A stretch of DNA of 64,000 nucleotides from Chrysopilus asiliformis (lineage: Eukaryota > Arthropoda > Insecta > Diptera > Rhagionidae): positions 75,022,188 through 75,086,187 of the forward strand of contig OZ035961.1 of the NCBI GenBank assembly GCA_964034945.1, in the 5' to 3' direction. How positions within the stretch are numbered: position 1 is the stretch's first letter; each line of letters opens with the position of its first letter. The notes beneath the pieces were generated by a model, which was given only the letters and a program-made list of their open reading frames with translations, searched no databases and had not been told where the DNA came from. Shown here in pieces: positions 33,181 to 43,995 of this stretch. The position numbers and the translations under genes were made by a program.

Positions 33181-34517
33181 AAAAAAAATAAAAAAAATTT
33201 TTTTAAAAAAAGCTTTTATTAAAAAAAATGCACTAAAAAGAAAAAAATAATTTTCTGGACGCTGTGTATCACAAATATAAAAGCTTTTAAAAAGCGAGAT
33301 AAATGTTTATTTTATTGTTTTATGCTTTATCTCGCTTTTTAAAAGCTTTTATATTTGTGATACACAGCGTCCAGAAAATTATTTTTTTCTTTTTAGTGCA
33401 TTTTTTTTAATAAAAGCTTTTTTTAAAAAAATTTTTTTTATTTTTTTTTATTTTGTTCTTTTTAGTCTTCGAATATATAGCTTTACATTTGAGATGTCCT
33501 TACAGGCTTTTTAACTTGAGAATCGTATTCAGCGAACCCCAAAACCCGCAGAATATATTTTTTCCCGGAACAATTGAGAAAAAGGATAATCACGTTATCC
33601 TTACAGGACATTCCGTTATCCTTACAGACTTTTTAATGACAGATTCGGATTCAGCGATCCCAAAAACCCCAGAATAGATTTTTTTTCCGGAAAATTTGGA
33701 GAAAAGGATAATCACGTTATCCTTACAGGACCTTCCGTTATCCTTACAGACTTTTTAATGACAGATTCGGATTCAGCGACCCCAAAAACCCCCAGGATAG
33801 ATTTTTTTCCGGAAAATTTGGAGAAAAGGATAATCACGTGATCCTTACAGGACCTTCCGTTATCCTTACAGAGTTTTTGATGACAGATTCGGATTCAGCG
33901 ACCCCAAAAACCCCAGAATAGATTTTTTTCCGGAAAATTTGGAGAAAAGGATAATCACGTTATCCTTACAGGACCTTCCGTTATCCTTACAGACTTTTTA
34001 ATGACAGATTCGGATTCAGCGACCCCAAAAACCCCCAGAATAGATTTTTTTCCGGAAAATTTGGAGAAAAGGATAATCACGTTATCCTTACAGGACCTTC
34101 CGTTATACTTACAGACTTTTTAATGACAGATTCGGATTCAGCGACCCCAAAAACCCCCAGGATAGATTTTTTTTCCGGAAAATTTGGAGAAAAGGATAAT
34201 CACGTTATCCTTACAGGACCTTCCGTTATCCTTACTGACTTTCTAATGACAGATTCGGATTCAGCGACGCCAAAAACCCCCAGGATAGATTTTTTTCCGG
34301 AAAATTTGGAGAAAAGGATAATCACGTTATCCTTACAGGACCTTCCGTTATCCTTATAAGGACGAAGTAGTGAAAATATTGTATTGTCATCGGACTTATA
34401 TAAGTGTGCAAAATTTCAAGTCAATCGGACAAGTGGAAGTGGGTCAAAATTGGGTTGCAAGATTTGATCTGACAAACAGACAAACAAACAAGATAGCGAG
34501 CTAAATAAAAGCTTTTA
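33181..34517 (-). mobile_element. Helentron-like non-autonomous element
   Basis: Inserted into an A-run of the fold-back unit (ACAGAAAA / AAACTTTC restores the unit). The left side has an AAAAGCTTTTATT motif and the GCTGTGTATCACAA palindrome (33200-33430). The middle is a 121-bp tandem array. The right side ends ATAGCGAGCTAAATAAAAGC. Two copies of AAAAGCTTTTATT as subterminal inverted repeats, a terminal palindrome, internal tandem repeats and a T^T (A^A) target match Helentron/DINE-1 organisation. Confidence 0.6.
33480..34356. repeat. 121-bp tandem array (TTATCCTTACAGGACC family)
   Basis: About seven units with GGACC starts near 33728, 33850, 33971, 34093, 34215 and 34338 (periods 121-123 bp). 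Units carry GACAGATTCGGATTCAGCGA and TTTTTCCGGAAAATTTGGAG. Same family as 11838-12371. Confidence 0.95.
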
Positions 34518-35345
34518 AAAACTTTCACGACTGATAAAGGCAAAGCTAAAACAAAACAAATGTTCATTTCATTTGAATCACAGTCGAAAACCATTCGCAT
34601 TTGCAATAGTAAATGCACAAACAATAACTTTAACCTTTGTTTGTATTAAACGTAAGGAAACCTGAAAAAAAAAATAGAAAATTTGACCCTCGGTTATATG
34701 AAAACCTTGATTATATGACTCACCCCAACATTAATTAGATTATATAATCGCGATTGTACTGTACATATATACTCGTTCAATTGTTTGAAAGAATTAAACA
34801 ATTTATATCAAAAAAGAGATTTGGCTGAGTTCAATCAATCTGCAAGATCTCCTACAACAACAACACTTGGAAAATTATCGTGTTTGCGAAACTTTACGAA
34901 AAAGAATAGTTGAGCTTAAAATAATTTTTCCGATTTAATTTCAATGTATAAATTACGTGCAAAGCGATTTCTTTAAAACAAATTTTTCAGAGAGAAATCT
35001 CAATACCATGTTCTTAATCTTACTGAAGGTGGTGTGGAAAGTCACATTTAAATATATCTTCCGAGTAAAAATTAATATAACTTAAAAATTAATAATGTAA
35101 TGATATTTATACAAATGCTCTCAAATAAAAATTTTCACGGTATAGATAAATTTTTGAAAAAAAAAACTATTTTCATACGGAACAACAGTAGTATGTGGCA
35201 ACACCATTAAATTTTGCATTTCTCACACAAAAGCAATTCATGTCTTTACGAAGCAAATGAAACAGATGATAAAAAGCTCGATGTACTCTTCTTCAGGAAA
35301 AAATTTCTTTCTGGTTTCTCATCTATAGTAACTCTTAAATCTATG

Positions 35346-35746
35346 GTTATACAGTGTAGAATCAGTGTTTGCAAAATTTTGTGGACATAAATGTGTAAGT
35401 GCTCAAATACATTTACCGAAAATATCGCCGCGTAGCTTAGCTCAAGTGTGCAACGAAGTGAGCTAAGTCAGGTAAGCTATGTAACTATAGCTAGCCTCGC
35501 TCACATAGCTTATACCGTGTCTCCACTTGGGATTTTTCATCGCAGAGATTTTTGATTGACCAATCAGAGCTCGAGTTGACTGCGATAAAAAATCCCAGAG
35601 ATAAATTTCATGAAATCTTGCAATTGCAAAATTTCATGGAATTTCCCGATTCAAGATGGCGGAATCTAAATTCTCCCGACAAGTAGTTGCGTAAATAACT
35701 AATTTTTACAAACAATACGATACAAAAAGCTTTGGAAGAGAATATT
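35346..35746. other. No gene; GAGCTAAG/CTTAGCTC-rich stretch
   Basis: Between 35430 and 35515 short complementary words (TAGCTTAGCTCA, GAGCTAAG, TAAGCTATG, ATAGCTTA) form a clustered imperfect palindrome. Nothing coding is supported. Confidence 0.45.
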
Positions 35747-36392
35747 CGCACATGGTCTCGTAGACTGTAGTATCTCAAAAAATGTGTTTTTGAGTAATTA
35801 TTCCATTATGTAAAGGAAAATTGACTGAATCAAATGAAAAACAAATTTAAATGTAAACGTAGTCCTAAAATTTAATTATTTTTGGTTTTTTAAATTCACA
35901 TTTTTTAAAATTTAAATTGATTTTGTGGAAAACAAACCTAACTTTATCTTTTATTATTGCACAAAAAAAAAATGAATCAAATAATCTGTATATTATTATC
36001 AAAATAGTAATAAATTGAAATATGACTGTACAGACAACAGAAAAAAACAATTATTTTGCTAAAAAATTTAGAGCTATAGTATCATAATAAAAATTCTTAT
36101 AGTATCTGGAACAATAACCTTTTTAATTTTCTGTAATACTGAATTATTTTCAGTTACGACTCTGTTGACTGTTGACTCCATTGTTACAAAAAGATTTGAT
36201 TGATCTGCAAAACTGTTACATTTCACTGTTGTTAAAAAGTCGTAACTGAGATATAGCATTATTGCAGACCAGTAGTAATTTAACTTTTGAAGCTAATGTA
36301 GTTTAAAGCTAGATACCACAATTTTGCAAAAAAAAATACACTTTTCGGTAGTAATAATACAGTGTAATATTTTATAATTCATTCTTAGCCCT

Positions 36393-36970
36393 TAAACATA
36401 ACGAAAGCTATAATTGCCAATCTGGCAATTATTGAAAACCCGTATGGTGATTTAAGTGAACAGCGAGCAGTTGTATCAAAATTCCACTTTGAAGTCAAAT
36501 TTTCCAATAAGATTTTTTAAAATTTATTCCAATCGGATTTTCATGTATGGGAGTTTTATGTAGAATCATATCCTAAATAACTTTTGTTCTTGGACTTTTT
36601 TGATAAAATTCACCGTTTTTGAGATATTAAAAAAAAAAGTTTTCGTTCGTATGGGGGGTACCCCCCCTAATGGTCCATTTTCGCCCATTAACGAATTAAC
36701 TTAGCATTACATTTTACGAAAAACGGATCTGTGCAAAATTTCAAGTCTCTAGCTCAATCCGTGCGCCCGCAATCCGCGCCACAGACAGACGGACGGACGG
36801 ACGAACGGACGGACGGACAGACGGACGGACGGACATGCTAAATTCAACTTTTTTTTTATCATTCTAAACACAATGGTGTAATTCATTTTTTTGTGTGATG
36901 ACGGGATCTTGGCGTTACAAACGGTAAGGCAAATCTAATATACCCTTTGGTTTCACCATACGGGTATAAA
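36393..36970 (+). mobile_element. CCCGTATGGTG repeat, copy 4
   Basis: Full plus-oriented copy: AAACATAACGAAAGCTATAA and the GCCAATCTGGC hairpin at the start, GACGGACGGACG tetranucleotide tract inside, and CACCATACGGGTATAAAAA at the end. Confidence 0.85.
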
Positions 36971-36971
36971 A

Positions 36972-37209
36972 ATGGAAAGTGATGAAATAGTGGAAAGTGC
37001 CCTAAATTTATTATTAAATAGTGAACCTGGTGAGAAAATATTTATTTGATTGTTTTAAATGTAATCATTCATTAAATATTCATTGTTTAGAAAATTCCGC
37101 CGCAACGAATAATTATAATTCCTTTGAAGTTATCATACCTTCAATTTCTGGAAATGGAAAATTCGATCGGGGAGATAAATTCGCTACATCGGGTGTAATA
37201 AATTCTTGA
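36972..37209 (+). CDS. Candidate two-exon 58-codon ORF
   Basis: Exon 1 (36972-37029) starts MESDEIVESALNLLLNSEP. A 61-nt intron with GTGAGA donor and TTTAG acceptor (37030-37090) leads to exon 2, which reads ENSAATNNYNSFEV and ends GKFDRGDKFATSGVINS with a stop at 37207-37209. The total is exactly 59 codons, and 61 nt is a typical insect mini-intron. Function is not recognised. The repeat copy ending at 36970 may have displaced its promoter or upstream exons; it may be an accessory exon of the surrounding element. Confidence 0.35.
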
Positions 37210-37815
37210 TACTTATTTTCAAATAAAGTTATATCGGAAAAGATGTGGAAGTTTTTTTTGCAATAAAGGCGTATTTGAAGTTATTCTTTGCACATTGTGT
37301 GCAAGACTATCATATGTGAGAAAAAAATATTAATTTTAATAGATATTTACACTTTTGTGCATTAAAACTATTTTTGGCATTATATAATAAGTAATCCCAA
37401 CAATAAAAAAATATTTTTAGACAATATCCTACAGATAAGTAAAAGTAATAAAGAAATGAAAAAATTGAATGCGTTTTTCTTGAAATGGCAGATTTTGAGA
37501 TACTACAGTCTACGGGACCATGTGCGATATAACATTACAAGGTTTTTCTTTTCGTCTGTTCTTCTGTTTCAGCCTTTTCAAATTCACGTATTGCATTAAT
37601 TGCGAGAGCGGCGACTATGTGCTTTCTTTTCATCGTCATCTTGAGAAATAAAATTTCAAGAAATTTTCGGCCCAGCTGTCAAAAAAATCTCATTGCGGTG
37701 AGATATTGCTTGGGATAAAAAATTGTTAATCAAGACGCGGTGTTATCTGAAGTGTACGACGGGCGTTATTCAATGTCCAAATGCATACTAAGCTAATAAA
37801 AGCATTGATTAGAGC

Positions 37816-39431
37816 CAAGACCCTCTACATACAAAGCCATGCAAAAGTTTTTCTATGTGTGCACTAGTAGTGTCAAGTAGCAACTCTACTGTCAAAATCA
37901 CATGGGAAACCGCGCGTAAATTTCGATTTGTTTTGTTATTAAGTTAATAATTTTATCAAGTTTTCAGAGTTTAATCGGTAAAATATATAAGTTGAAGGTG
38001 TATATTACTAATAATCGTTTGTGTTTTGTTTGATAATTGTGAATCAGCAATAAAAACAACTCAACAAGTTAAAATTAAAAGTTGCTAAAAAGCAACTTGC
38101 TGGTAACTTTGAAATTTCGTGTTTATATTTAGTGTCATTATTGAATAGTTGTAAATAATTTGATATTAGTTTTTGCGTTTTCTTATTTGTGAAATTAATG
38201 CCGGCAGTTTAAAAAAATTGAAATAAGAAACTGATAAAAGTGATGATTGTAAAACAAGTGCCAGATAAAAGTGACGAAAGTGATGACGGCGTTTTCAATC
38301 CAAGAATTGTAAAAAAAATCATACGGAATGGACTTCGTTTAAAATCGTAATTAACTAAATATTATATGTTAGAGGCAACTTTTTCTTATTTTTTATAGAT
38401 TTTCCAAGCAATTTAAATGTTTTGGAAGAAAAAAAATTTTTACATAAAAAAACATTGAAATGAATAAATTTTTCTTTCGAGTTTCATTTCCGGCGACTGA
38501 AAAGTGTTCGAGTAAATTTCTGAAAATGAATGACAAATATATGATTGAATTCGAGTTAGCTGATACCGCATCAAACATTTCCGTGCATTTCATTTTCGAT
38601 TCGAGTTCCTTAATAAGGCCCCAGATAAGTATAAAATTATTTAAAAAAACGCACGTATTTTGCGTTTAATTTAAGGCTGATCGAAGAATCCATTACAAGA
38701 GGGGCTGTAACAGGGGAAGCAACATGGGCTAGGAGACTCCTGAGACTTATTTACTGCAGCTTTTCCGCAAGTGTATTTCGTTTTTTTTTTTAAATATTCA
38801 ATTTAAACGTAATGCCTCGTAATTGCTGTGTGCCGTGCTGTAATTCGTATCACAAATCCACTTTGTCCGTTATTGTCATTATATAATATAAAAAAGTGTT
38901 TGTTTTAAATATCAGCTTAAAGTGAAAATGTGCAAAATATCAAATTTTACAGAAGAGCAGAAAAACCTTGTTAAATCATTGTAATTTCCATTTCAAGATA
39001 ACTGAGTTTCATTTAAAGAAAACTGATCCTAATTTAAAAAAAAACTCAGTTTTCCTTAAATGAGAATTAAAATGATTTTACAAGGTTTTTTTTGCTCTTC
39101 TGTAAAATTTGATATTTTGGACTTAGCACAATTCCGGTTTAAGCTGACGATATATTTTTGAATTCCATACTCAATTTTTTTTTCTATTATGTAAATTTGT
39201 TTTGATTTTAAATAAAAATCATAAAATAACGAAAACGGGGTTTGTTTTCATTAGCATTCCCTCCAAATTTATTTAAACGATAATATAGGAACCTAATTGA
39301 TATAGAACCGCAAAAAAAATTCGGAAACTTCATGCCGGCGCCATGTTAGACAATTCATAAGCGACCCTACTTGGCCATGTATATGTGGTAGTAACTCTAT
39401 TAGTGCATGGCTTTGTATGTAGAGGGTCTTG
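37816..39431. mobile_element. P-type element (inner) with THAP start, target TTAGAGC
   Basis: Ends CAAGACCCTCTACATACAAA and complement, flanked by TTAGAGC (37809-37815, 39432-39438). It inserted one base inside the terminus of the outer element, so the two duplications overlap. It contains a THAP start at 38812. Confidence 0.85.
38812..38886 (+). pseudogene. THAP zinc-finger N-terminal fragment
   Basis: MPRNCCVPCCNSYHKS matches the M-P-x-x-C-x-V-x-x-C-x-N/S start of THAP domains, the site-specific DNA-binding domain of P transposases. The frame ends after 24 codons and the His-Phe half was not found. Location inside a 7-bp-duplication element supports the assignment. Confidence 0.55.
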
Positions 39432-40406
39432 TTAGAGCGGAACCTGCGAAAGTATTAGTAAGCCTGGAACGAGAGTCGTTTATGTGTGCGCGAGTAGTCC
39501 AGTTATTTGCGCGGAAAGTCTGACAGTAGACATTTTCTCTTTCAATTCGCCGGTAAGATATCGATTTTGTGATTTTGATATCAAGTTTCAGGTAAATTAC
39601 AATAGTATTTTAGATTAAAAAAGTGGAAATATTTTTTAGCATATCAGTTTCGTGTTTTTGTAAAAAAAAATCCGGCAAATTAGTGTTTTTTATAGTTTTA
39701 GCAGTGTTTTTTCTTGGCCGGCTAAGGAAATTAATGCCCATTTGTTCGCGAGCAAAATTTTTAGATTTGTTTCGTAAAAAGCTATTTGAGTGAATCCGTG
39801 GAAAAACTTTATGTTAGAAAATATATTTGTCGTGTTATTGTAATTTGTTTCCCACCGAGTGAAAAGATGGCTGCAAAGGGCCTTTGTTTTGGCGCGGTTA
39901 GATGATTTTTTTAAACTTACAAAACGTCGATAAATATTATAAAAGTAGTCATTGAGCGTTTTAATTTTTTATGACCTTTCCCGAGAATTGTGTAATAAAT
40001 TTATAAGTGCAGTGTTCAGAATAATTTATTTCGGAAACTAGTTGAGATACAATATTAAAACTTTACCGATATACCGGTCTATTGAATACTTTCAATATAT
40101 CGATTTTTGCAAAAAATCTGGGTACCGGAAGTGACAAAAATGGCACAATTTCTTAAATCAGCCTTTTGATTTTTCTTTTTTTTCATCGAAAACTATTTAT
40201 ATCACGTGTCGTACGTATAAAAAATATTGAAGATCTAAAACTTTTCTGCATGTTTGCCTTTTACTGTAATTGGCTATCTTATTCCGTTCTCAAGTTATTG
40301 ACAAAATTCAAAACACTCGCACTGACTACTTGTGGCTATAGGTGTATGTATGTGTAATTTTTTCTACTTCCAGGCTTACTAATACTTTCGCAGGTTCCGA
40401 TTAGAG

Positions 40407-41079
40407 AGATAGGAAACGGAAGACAAAATTTTTGCTGAAGAAGAGTAAATTGGACGGGGTTACCAGATACCAGTTTTTACGCATACAGAAATAGTTATTT
40501 TCTAAAAAAAAAATTCTGAAGATATTGAATTTTAATCCGAGAGCTTTTGTAATAAATATGATTACATTTTATGTTATATTACAGACACGATAATTTTCCA
40601 GGTTTCGTTGTTGTAGGACATTTTTTTAGCCAAATTTCTTTCCTAAAATAAATAGTTTACGGTTTTCAAGAAAATGAACGAGTATATTAATATATAAATA
40701 TTTCGAACGTATTAGGAATAGAGTAACGTTAATTAAGTAAATAGAGCGTAATCACTTTATGAAATCGAAATATTTTTCAAATTTTTGCGCTTTAAAACTT
40801 CATTAATTTTTTTTCAGTAGGAAACACTGAAATTAACTAGTTAATTCGAAGTCAAAACAAAAACTAATGCGATGGGGTCACACGTCAGAAAACCCTAATG
40901 TTTTACATTTAGAGTTAATTTACCAAGTGACAACAGTAATAACATTCAAAAGATTTATTTTTCGTTTTTAATTTCGTCAAGATAAGTGTGATTTTCAGAG
41001 ATTTTGCTTCATAATAACACTCATAAGGAGATTTTGCTCATAAAGGAAAATATCCTATCTATAGTAACTCTAATCTATG
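40407..41079. mobile_element. P-type element right end
   Basis: Ends CCTATCTATAGTAACTCTAA and TCTATG at 41079, the same terminus family as 22768 and 35345. GCTGAAGAAGAGTAAATTGG near 40432 resembles the subterminal part of the 3222-5509 element. Its left end was not assigned. Confidence 0.45.
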
Positions 41080-41367
41080 ATAAAACCCTCTCGCATAAAC
41101 GGCGCAACTTCGAACTCAGCAAAGTTCCATGATATGCAAAATGCACAAGTGGTTTTTAAAAAGTTCGATTGATTAAAAACGCAAATGCTACACGTTTTTT
41201 TATCACACGAGAAATGGAAGGTGTTTTATGTAAATGTCATCTGATAGTATTTTGGGGCGAATTTATTTGATTGTGTCGCGAAGTGAAGTAATAATTTTAA
41301 TATTAAAAATTTATTACAAGTGTAATTAAGTTTATTGTGTTTAAGAGAAACTTATGAAAACACCAGA

Positions 41368-41447
41368 ATGCCTCGAACACGTGAATGTTCTTATCCAAAT
41401 TGTGGAGAACCAGAATCAAAAAAAAAAAACCGAGTGTCGTTTTTTAA
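41368..41447 (+). pseudogene. THAP-domain first exon
   Basis: ATG at 41368 opens MPRTRECSYPNCGEPESKKK, then NRVSFFK, up to a GTGAGT donor at 41448. C-x(4)-C followed by V-S-F-F-K is the typical THAP start (C-x-x-x-x-C...F-F-x-F-P). The next exon was not found, so it is a P-type transposase or THAP gene fragment. Confidence 0.65.
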
Positions 41448-42120
41448 GTGAGTAATTTTATTTAAAGTTAGCTTTCTAATTAAAACGAAATATTTGACGC
41501 CTTGAGAAGTCAGTACTGTATGGTGGAATAACATACCTATGTATGAACAAAGGTTATATTTTGATAGCGCAACGTGAAATCATAAAATTAAATGTTTGGC
41601 GTGAAGTGTATCGTTTTAATGAAGATATACTTTAGCATTCAAAACCAACATTTTTATTCTATTAGGATGATTTATGTTTATTATTACAATGTGAATACAA
41701 TAGAGACCCACAATAAATTATTTAAATGTATAATTATACGTTTTAATATGTTTTAGTGGACGTCTCTACCTATAATATACTTGATCACTATGGGTACAAA
41801 TACAAAAATGAGCGAAACAAAAATAAAAATAATTAAAAATTCGCCCAAAACCAAATTCATTTAGTGATTTAATTAATTTATTTTGAAAACTTTTAATTAG
41901 AATCAATTAAACACGTCCTTTGATATAGACAGATTTGTTTTGAACACTCCATTTGGCAATTTGAATAAGGAATATTTCTTACTTCCATTGCATATACTTC
42001 GTTGGTATGTACAAGCTAGAAAAAAATGGGTAGCATGAAAAATCGATTCGCGAATGATTCAAATGCAAAATAATTTTATTTTCGATTCGCGAATCGAATT
42101 TTTCCGTACCTATATGCAGG
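41448..42120. other. No gene; ATTCGCGAATCGA palindromes
   Basis: Mostly AT-rich DNA. ATCGATTCGCGAATGATTC (about 42041) and ATTTTCGATTCGCGAATCGA (42079) form overlapping palindromes of a probable small MITE. Confidence 0.45.
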
Positions 42121-42394
42121 GTTAATAACATAATATTAACAAATGGCCAAAGGAGCTAAACAACCACTTTGTATTAAAATCTTTATATTCGTCATTTGTG
42201 CGTTCTATTCTAGAATATGACTGTGTTGTGTGGATGCCTGCCTATGAACTTCATATAAAAAGATTACAGTTAGTGCAAAAGCTGTTTTAAAGGTTTGCTC
42301 TGCGGCATCTCGCTTGGAAAAACAATTTATTACTTCTTCACTTTCCGCAACTAAAAAAGAGAAGGGAAGTATTTGCGTTGATCTTTATTTCCGA
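42120..42394 (+). pseudogene. jockey-like LINE, RT C-terminal region
   Basis: The frame reads LKSLYSSFVRSILEYDCVVW, then YELHIKRLQLVQKLF, stop and RFALRHLAW, the conserved C-terminal segment of jockey-type ORF2 (L-Y-x-S-L-V-R-S-x-L-E-Y-x-x-x-V-W...I-E/L-x-V-Q...F). A stop replaces a codon in KLF*RFAL. A Helitron splits it after 42394 and the last part resumes at 45031. Confidence 0.85.
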
Positions 42395-43445
42395 CTAGCT
42401 TGAAAGAACCCGGCGTTGCCCGGGTAGTAATAAATTTTTGAATATGAAAAAATCCTTTTTTTTCAAAAGTATTTTGATGTATAGAAAAATTATGCAGTAA
42501 TTATATTTCAAACAATTTTCTGTTCATATTTTTTTTGGTTTGACGCACTGTTTTCAAGAAAATTGCAAATATTTTTTCCATCTGTTTGGGAGAAGGGGAA
42601 TTCCCTTATTGCCAGACACTTAAGATTTTTGCATTTATGTTGTAACATATGTTGAACGACCATAAAATAGTTTCAGAGATAGCTGAGGAGGGGATTGGTC
42701 GAAAATTTACCCTGACAGAGAACCTATCCAACACTAAAAATTGTATAAAAATCCGTTCTGTAGTTTAGTAGATAGCAGGAGAGGGGGCTCGCACCATGTA
42801 GAGCGGAGTAGTTTGAGTGGATGAAAATTTATTTTATGATTGACCTGCCCAACACTGAAAACCGTATTCAAATCCCTTCAGTGGTTCAGAAGATAACAGG
42901 CGAGGGGGTGAAAGGGGAGCCGATACCGCGACCACACATAACTATAAATCGTGGTCATGATACATAGTCTATGTTGGTGCAGTAGTTCTTGAGTTTATAC
43001 GTTACTCCATCTCACAAATCAAAAAAATTTATAACTATCTCACAAATCAAAAAAAAAAACGTTTCCGCACCCCAATAAGTTTGTTGCTGCATTCCAGATT
43101 GGGGACCTCCACACTATATGTGTATCAAACCAAACCAATCGCTGGACACAAAAATGAACTACACCAGGGTGTTTGGAATGACAAAAGATTTTAATTTTAG
43201 CATGTCCGACCGTCTGTCTGCCCGTCTGTCGTCTGTCCGTCTATATATCCGTGAATATCATAACTTTCGGAAGGATTGAGCTAGAGATTTGAAATATTTT
43301 CAGTTGCGTTTCTCGTAAATGGCAATGCTAAGTTCTTGAACTGGCAAAATCGGACCATTCCCTTCTCCATATAAATGAAACTTTTTTCGCAATTTTCTCG
43401 AAAACGGTGAATCGCATTGACAAATTTATAAAGCTAAAATGTTTT

Positions 43446-43995
43446 TTATACCCGTATGGTGAAACCAAAGGGTATATTAACTTTGCTTTACCGTTTGTAA
43501 CGCCAAGATCCCGTCATCACACACAAAAATGAATTACACCAGTGTGTTTAGAATGATAAAAAAAATTGAATTTTGCATGTCCGTCCGTCTGTCTGTCCGT
43601 CTGTCTGTGGCGCGGATTGCGGGCGCACGGATTGAGCTATAGACTTGAAATTTTGCACAGGTCCGTTTTTCGTAAAATGCAAGGCTAAGTTCGTTAATGG
43701 GCAAAAATGGACTATTAGGGGGGGTACCCCCCATACGAATGAAACCGATTTTTGCGAATATCTCAAAAACGGTGCATCTTATCAAAAAAGTCCAAAAACA
43801 AAAGTTTTTTAGAATATGATTCTACATAAAACTCCCATACATCAAAATCCGATTGGAATAAATTTTAAAAAATCTTATTGAAAAGTTTTACTTCAAGGAG
43901 GAATTTTGATACAATTGTTCGAATTTTGATACGAATATCACCATACGGGTCTCCAATGATTGCCAGATTGGGAATTATAGCTTTTGTTATGTTTT
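43446..43995 (-). mobile_element. CCCGTATGGTG repeat, copy 5
   Basis: Minus-oriented copy from ATACCCGTATGGTGAAACC to AGCTTTTGTTATGTT inside the Helitron. Confidence 0.85.

Larger units (their letters stand above)
32331..34627. mobile_element. Fold-back element with 363-bp tandem-unit arms
   Basis: The left arm holds one full 363-bp unit (from 32331) plus a partial second; at 32829 the sequence inverts and runs back through the unit to 33180. A Helentron-like element occupies 33181-34517, and the rest of the inverted arm is 34518-34627. Flanks share ACTTTAACCTTTG (32319-32331, 34627-34639), giving a target duplication of about 9-11 bp. No transposase. Confidence 0.82.
24095..34761 (+). mobile_element. 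pogo/Tigger element expanded by nested insertions
   Basis: Left end CAGTTCAATCGCGATTATAT and right end ATAATCGCGATTGTACTG are inverted repeats flanked by TA (24093-24094, 34762-34763). Transposase N-terminal and DDE parts lie at 24334-25970 and the C-terminus at 31810-32288. The space between and after is filled by a TA MITE (24799-25162), a hAT MITE (26047-26597), P-type elements (26674-31761) and a fold-back element (32331-34627), so an element of perhaps 3 kb now spans 10.7 kb. Confidence 0.75.
22768..35345. mobile_element. Possible P-type element split by pogo insertion
   Basis: CATAGATTAGAGAGTTACTA (22768) mirrors TAGTAACTCTTAAATCTATG (ending 35345). Flanks are GTTATAT (plus an extra CAT) and GTTATAC, an imperfect 7-bp match. 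The pairing is tentative: another right end of the same family ends at 41079. If correct, the original P-type element is 22768-24094 plus 34764-35345. Confidence 0.35.
35747..37530. mobile_element. Inverted-repeat element with CGCACATGGTC ends
   Basis: CGCACATGGTCTCGTAGACT at the left and AGTCTACGGGACCATGTGCG at the right are inverted over about 35 bp (continuing GTAGTATCTCAAAA). The target duplication is unclear. Inside lie a CCCGTATGGTG repeat (36393-36970) and the two-exon ORF at 36972-37209. Confidence 0.7.
37815..40399. mobile_element. P-type element (outer), target ATTAGAG
   Basis: The ends CGGAACCTGCGAAAGTATTA and complement, ending GCAGGTTCCG at 40399, are flanked by ATTAGAG (37808-37814, 40400-40406). 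The first base (C37815) is separated from the rest (39439 on) by an inner P-type element. About 960 bp of its own sequence remain, without recognisable coding. Confidence 0.78.

Noticed and set aside
11838..34356. CRISPR-like direct repeats
   Set aside because: Units are contiguous 119-123 bp tandem repeats without unique spacers, in an insect genome.
34123..34359. 78-codon ORF in the 121-bp array
   Set aside because: Pure tandem-repeat translation.
24093..34763. tRNA or rRNA genes in long non-coding stretches
   Set aside because: No cloverleaf with A and B boxes or conserved rRNA segment was recognised here or elsewhere in the window.
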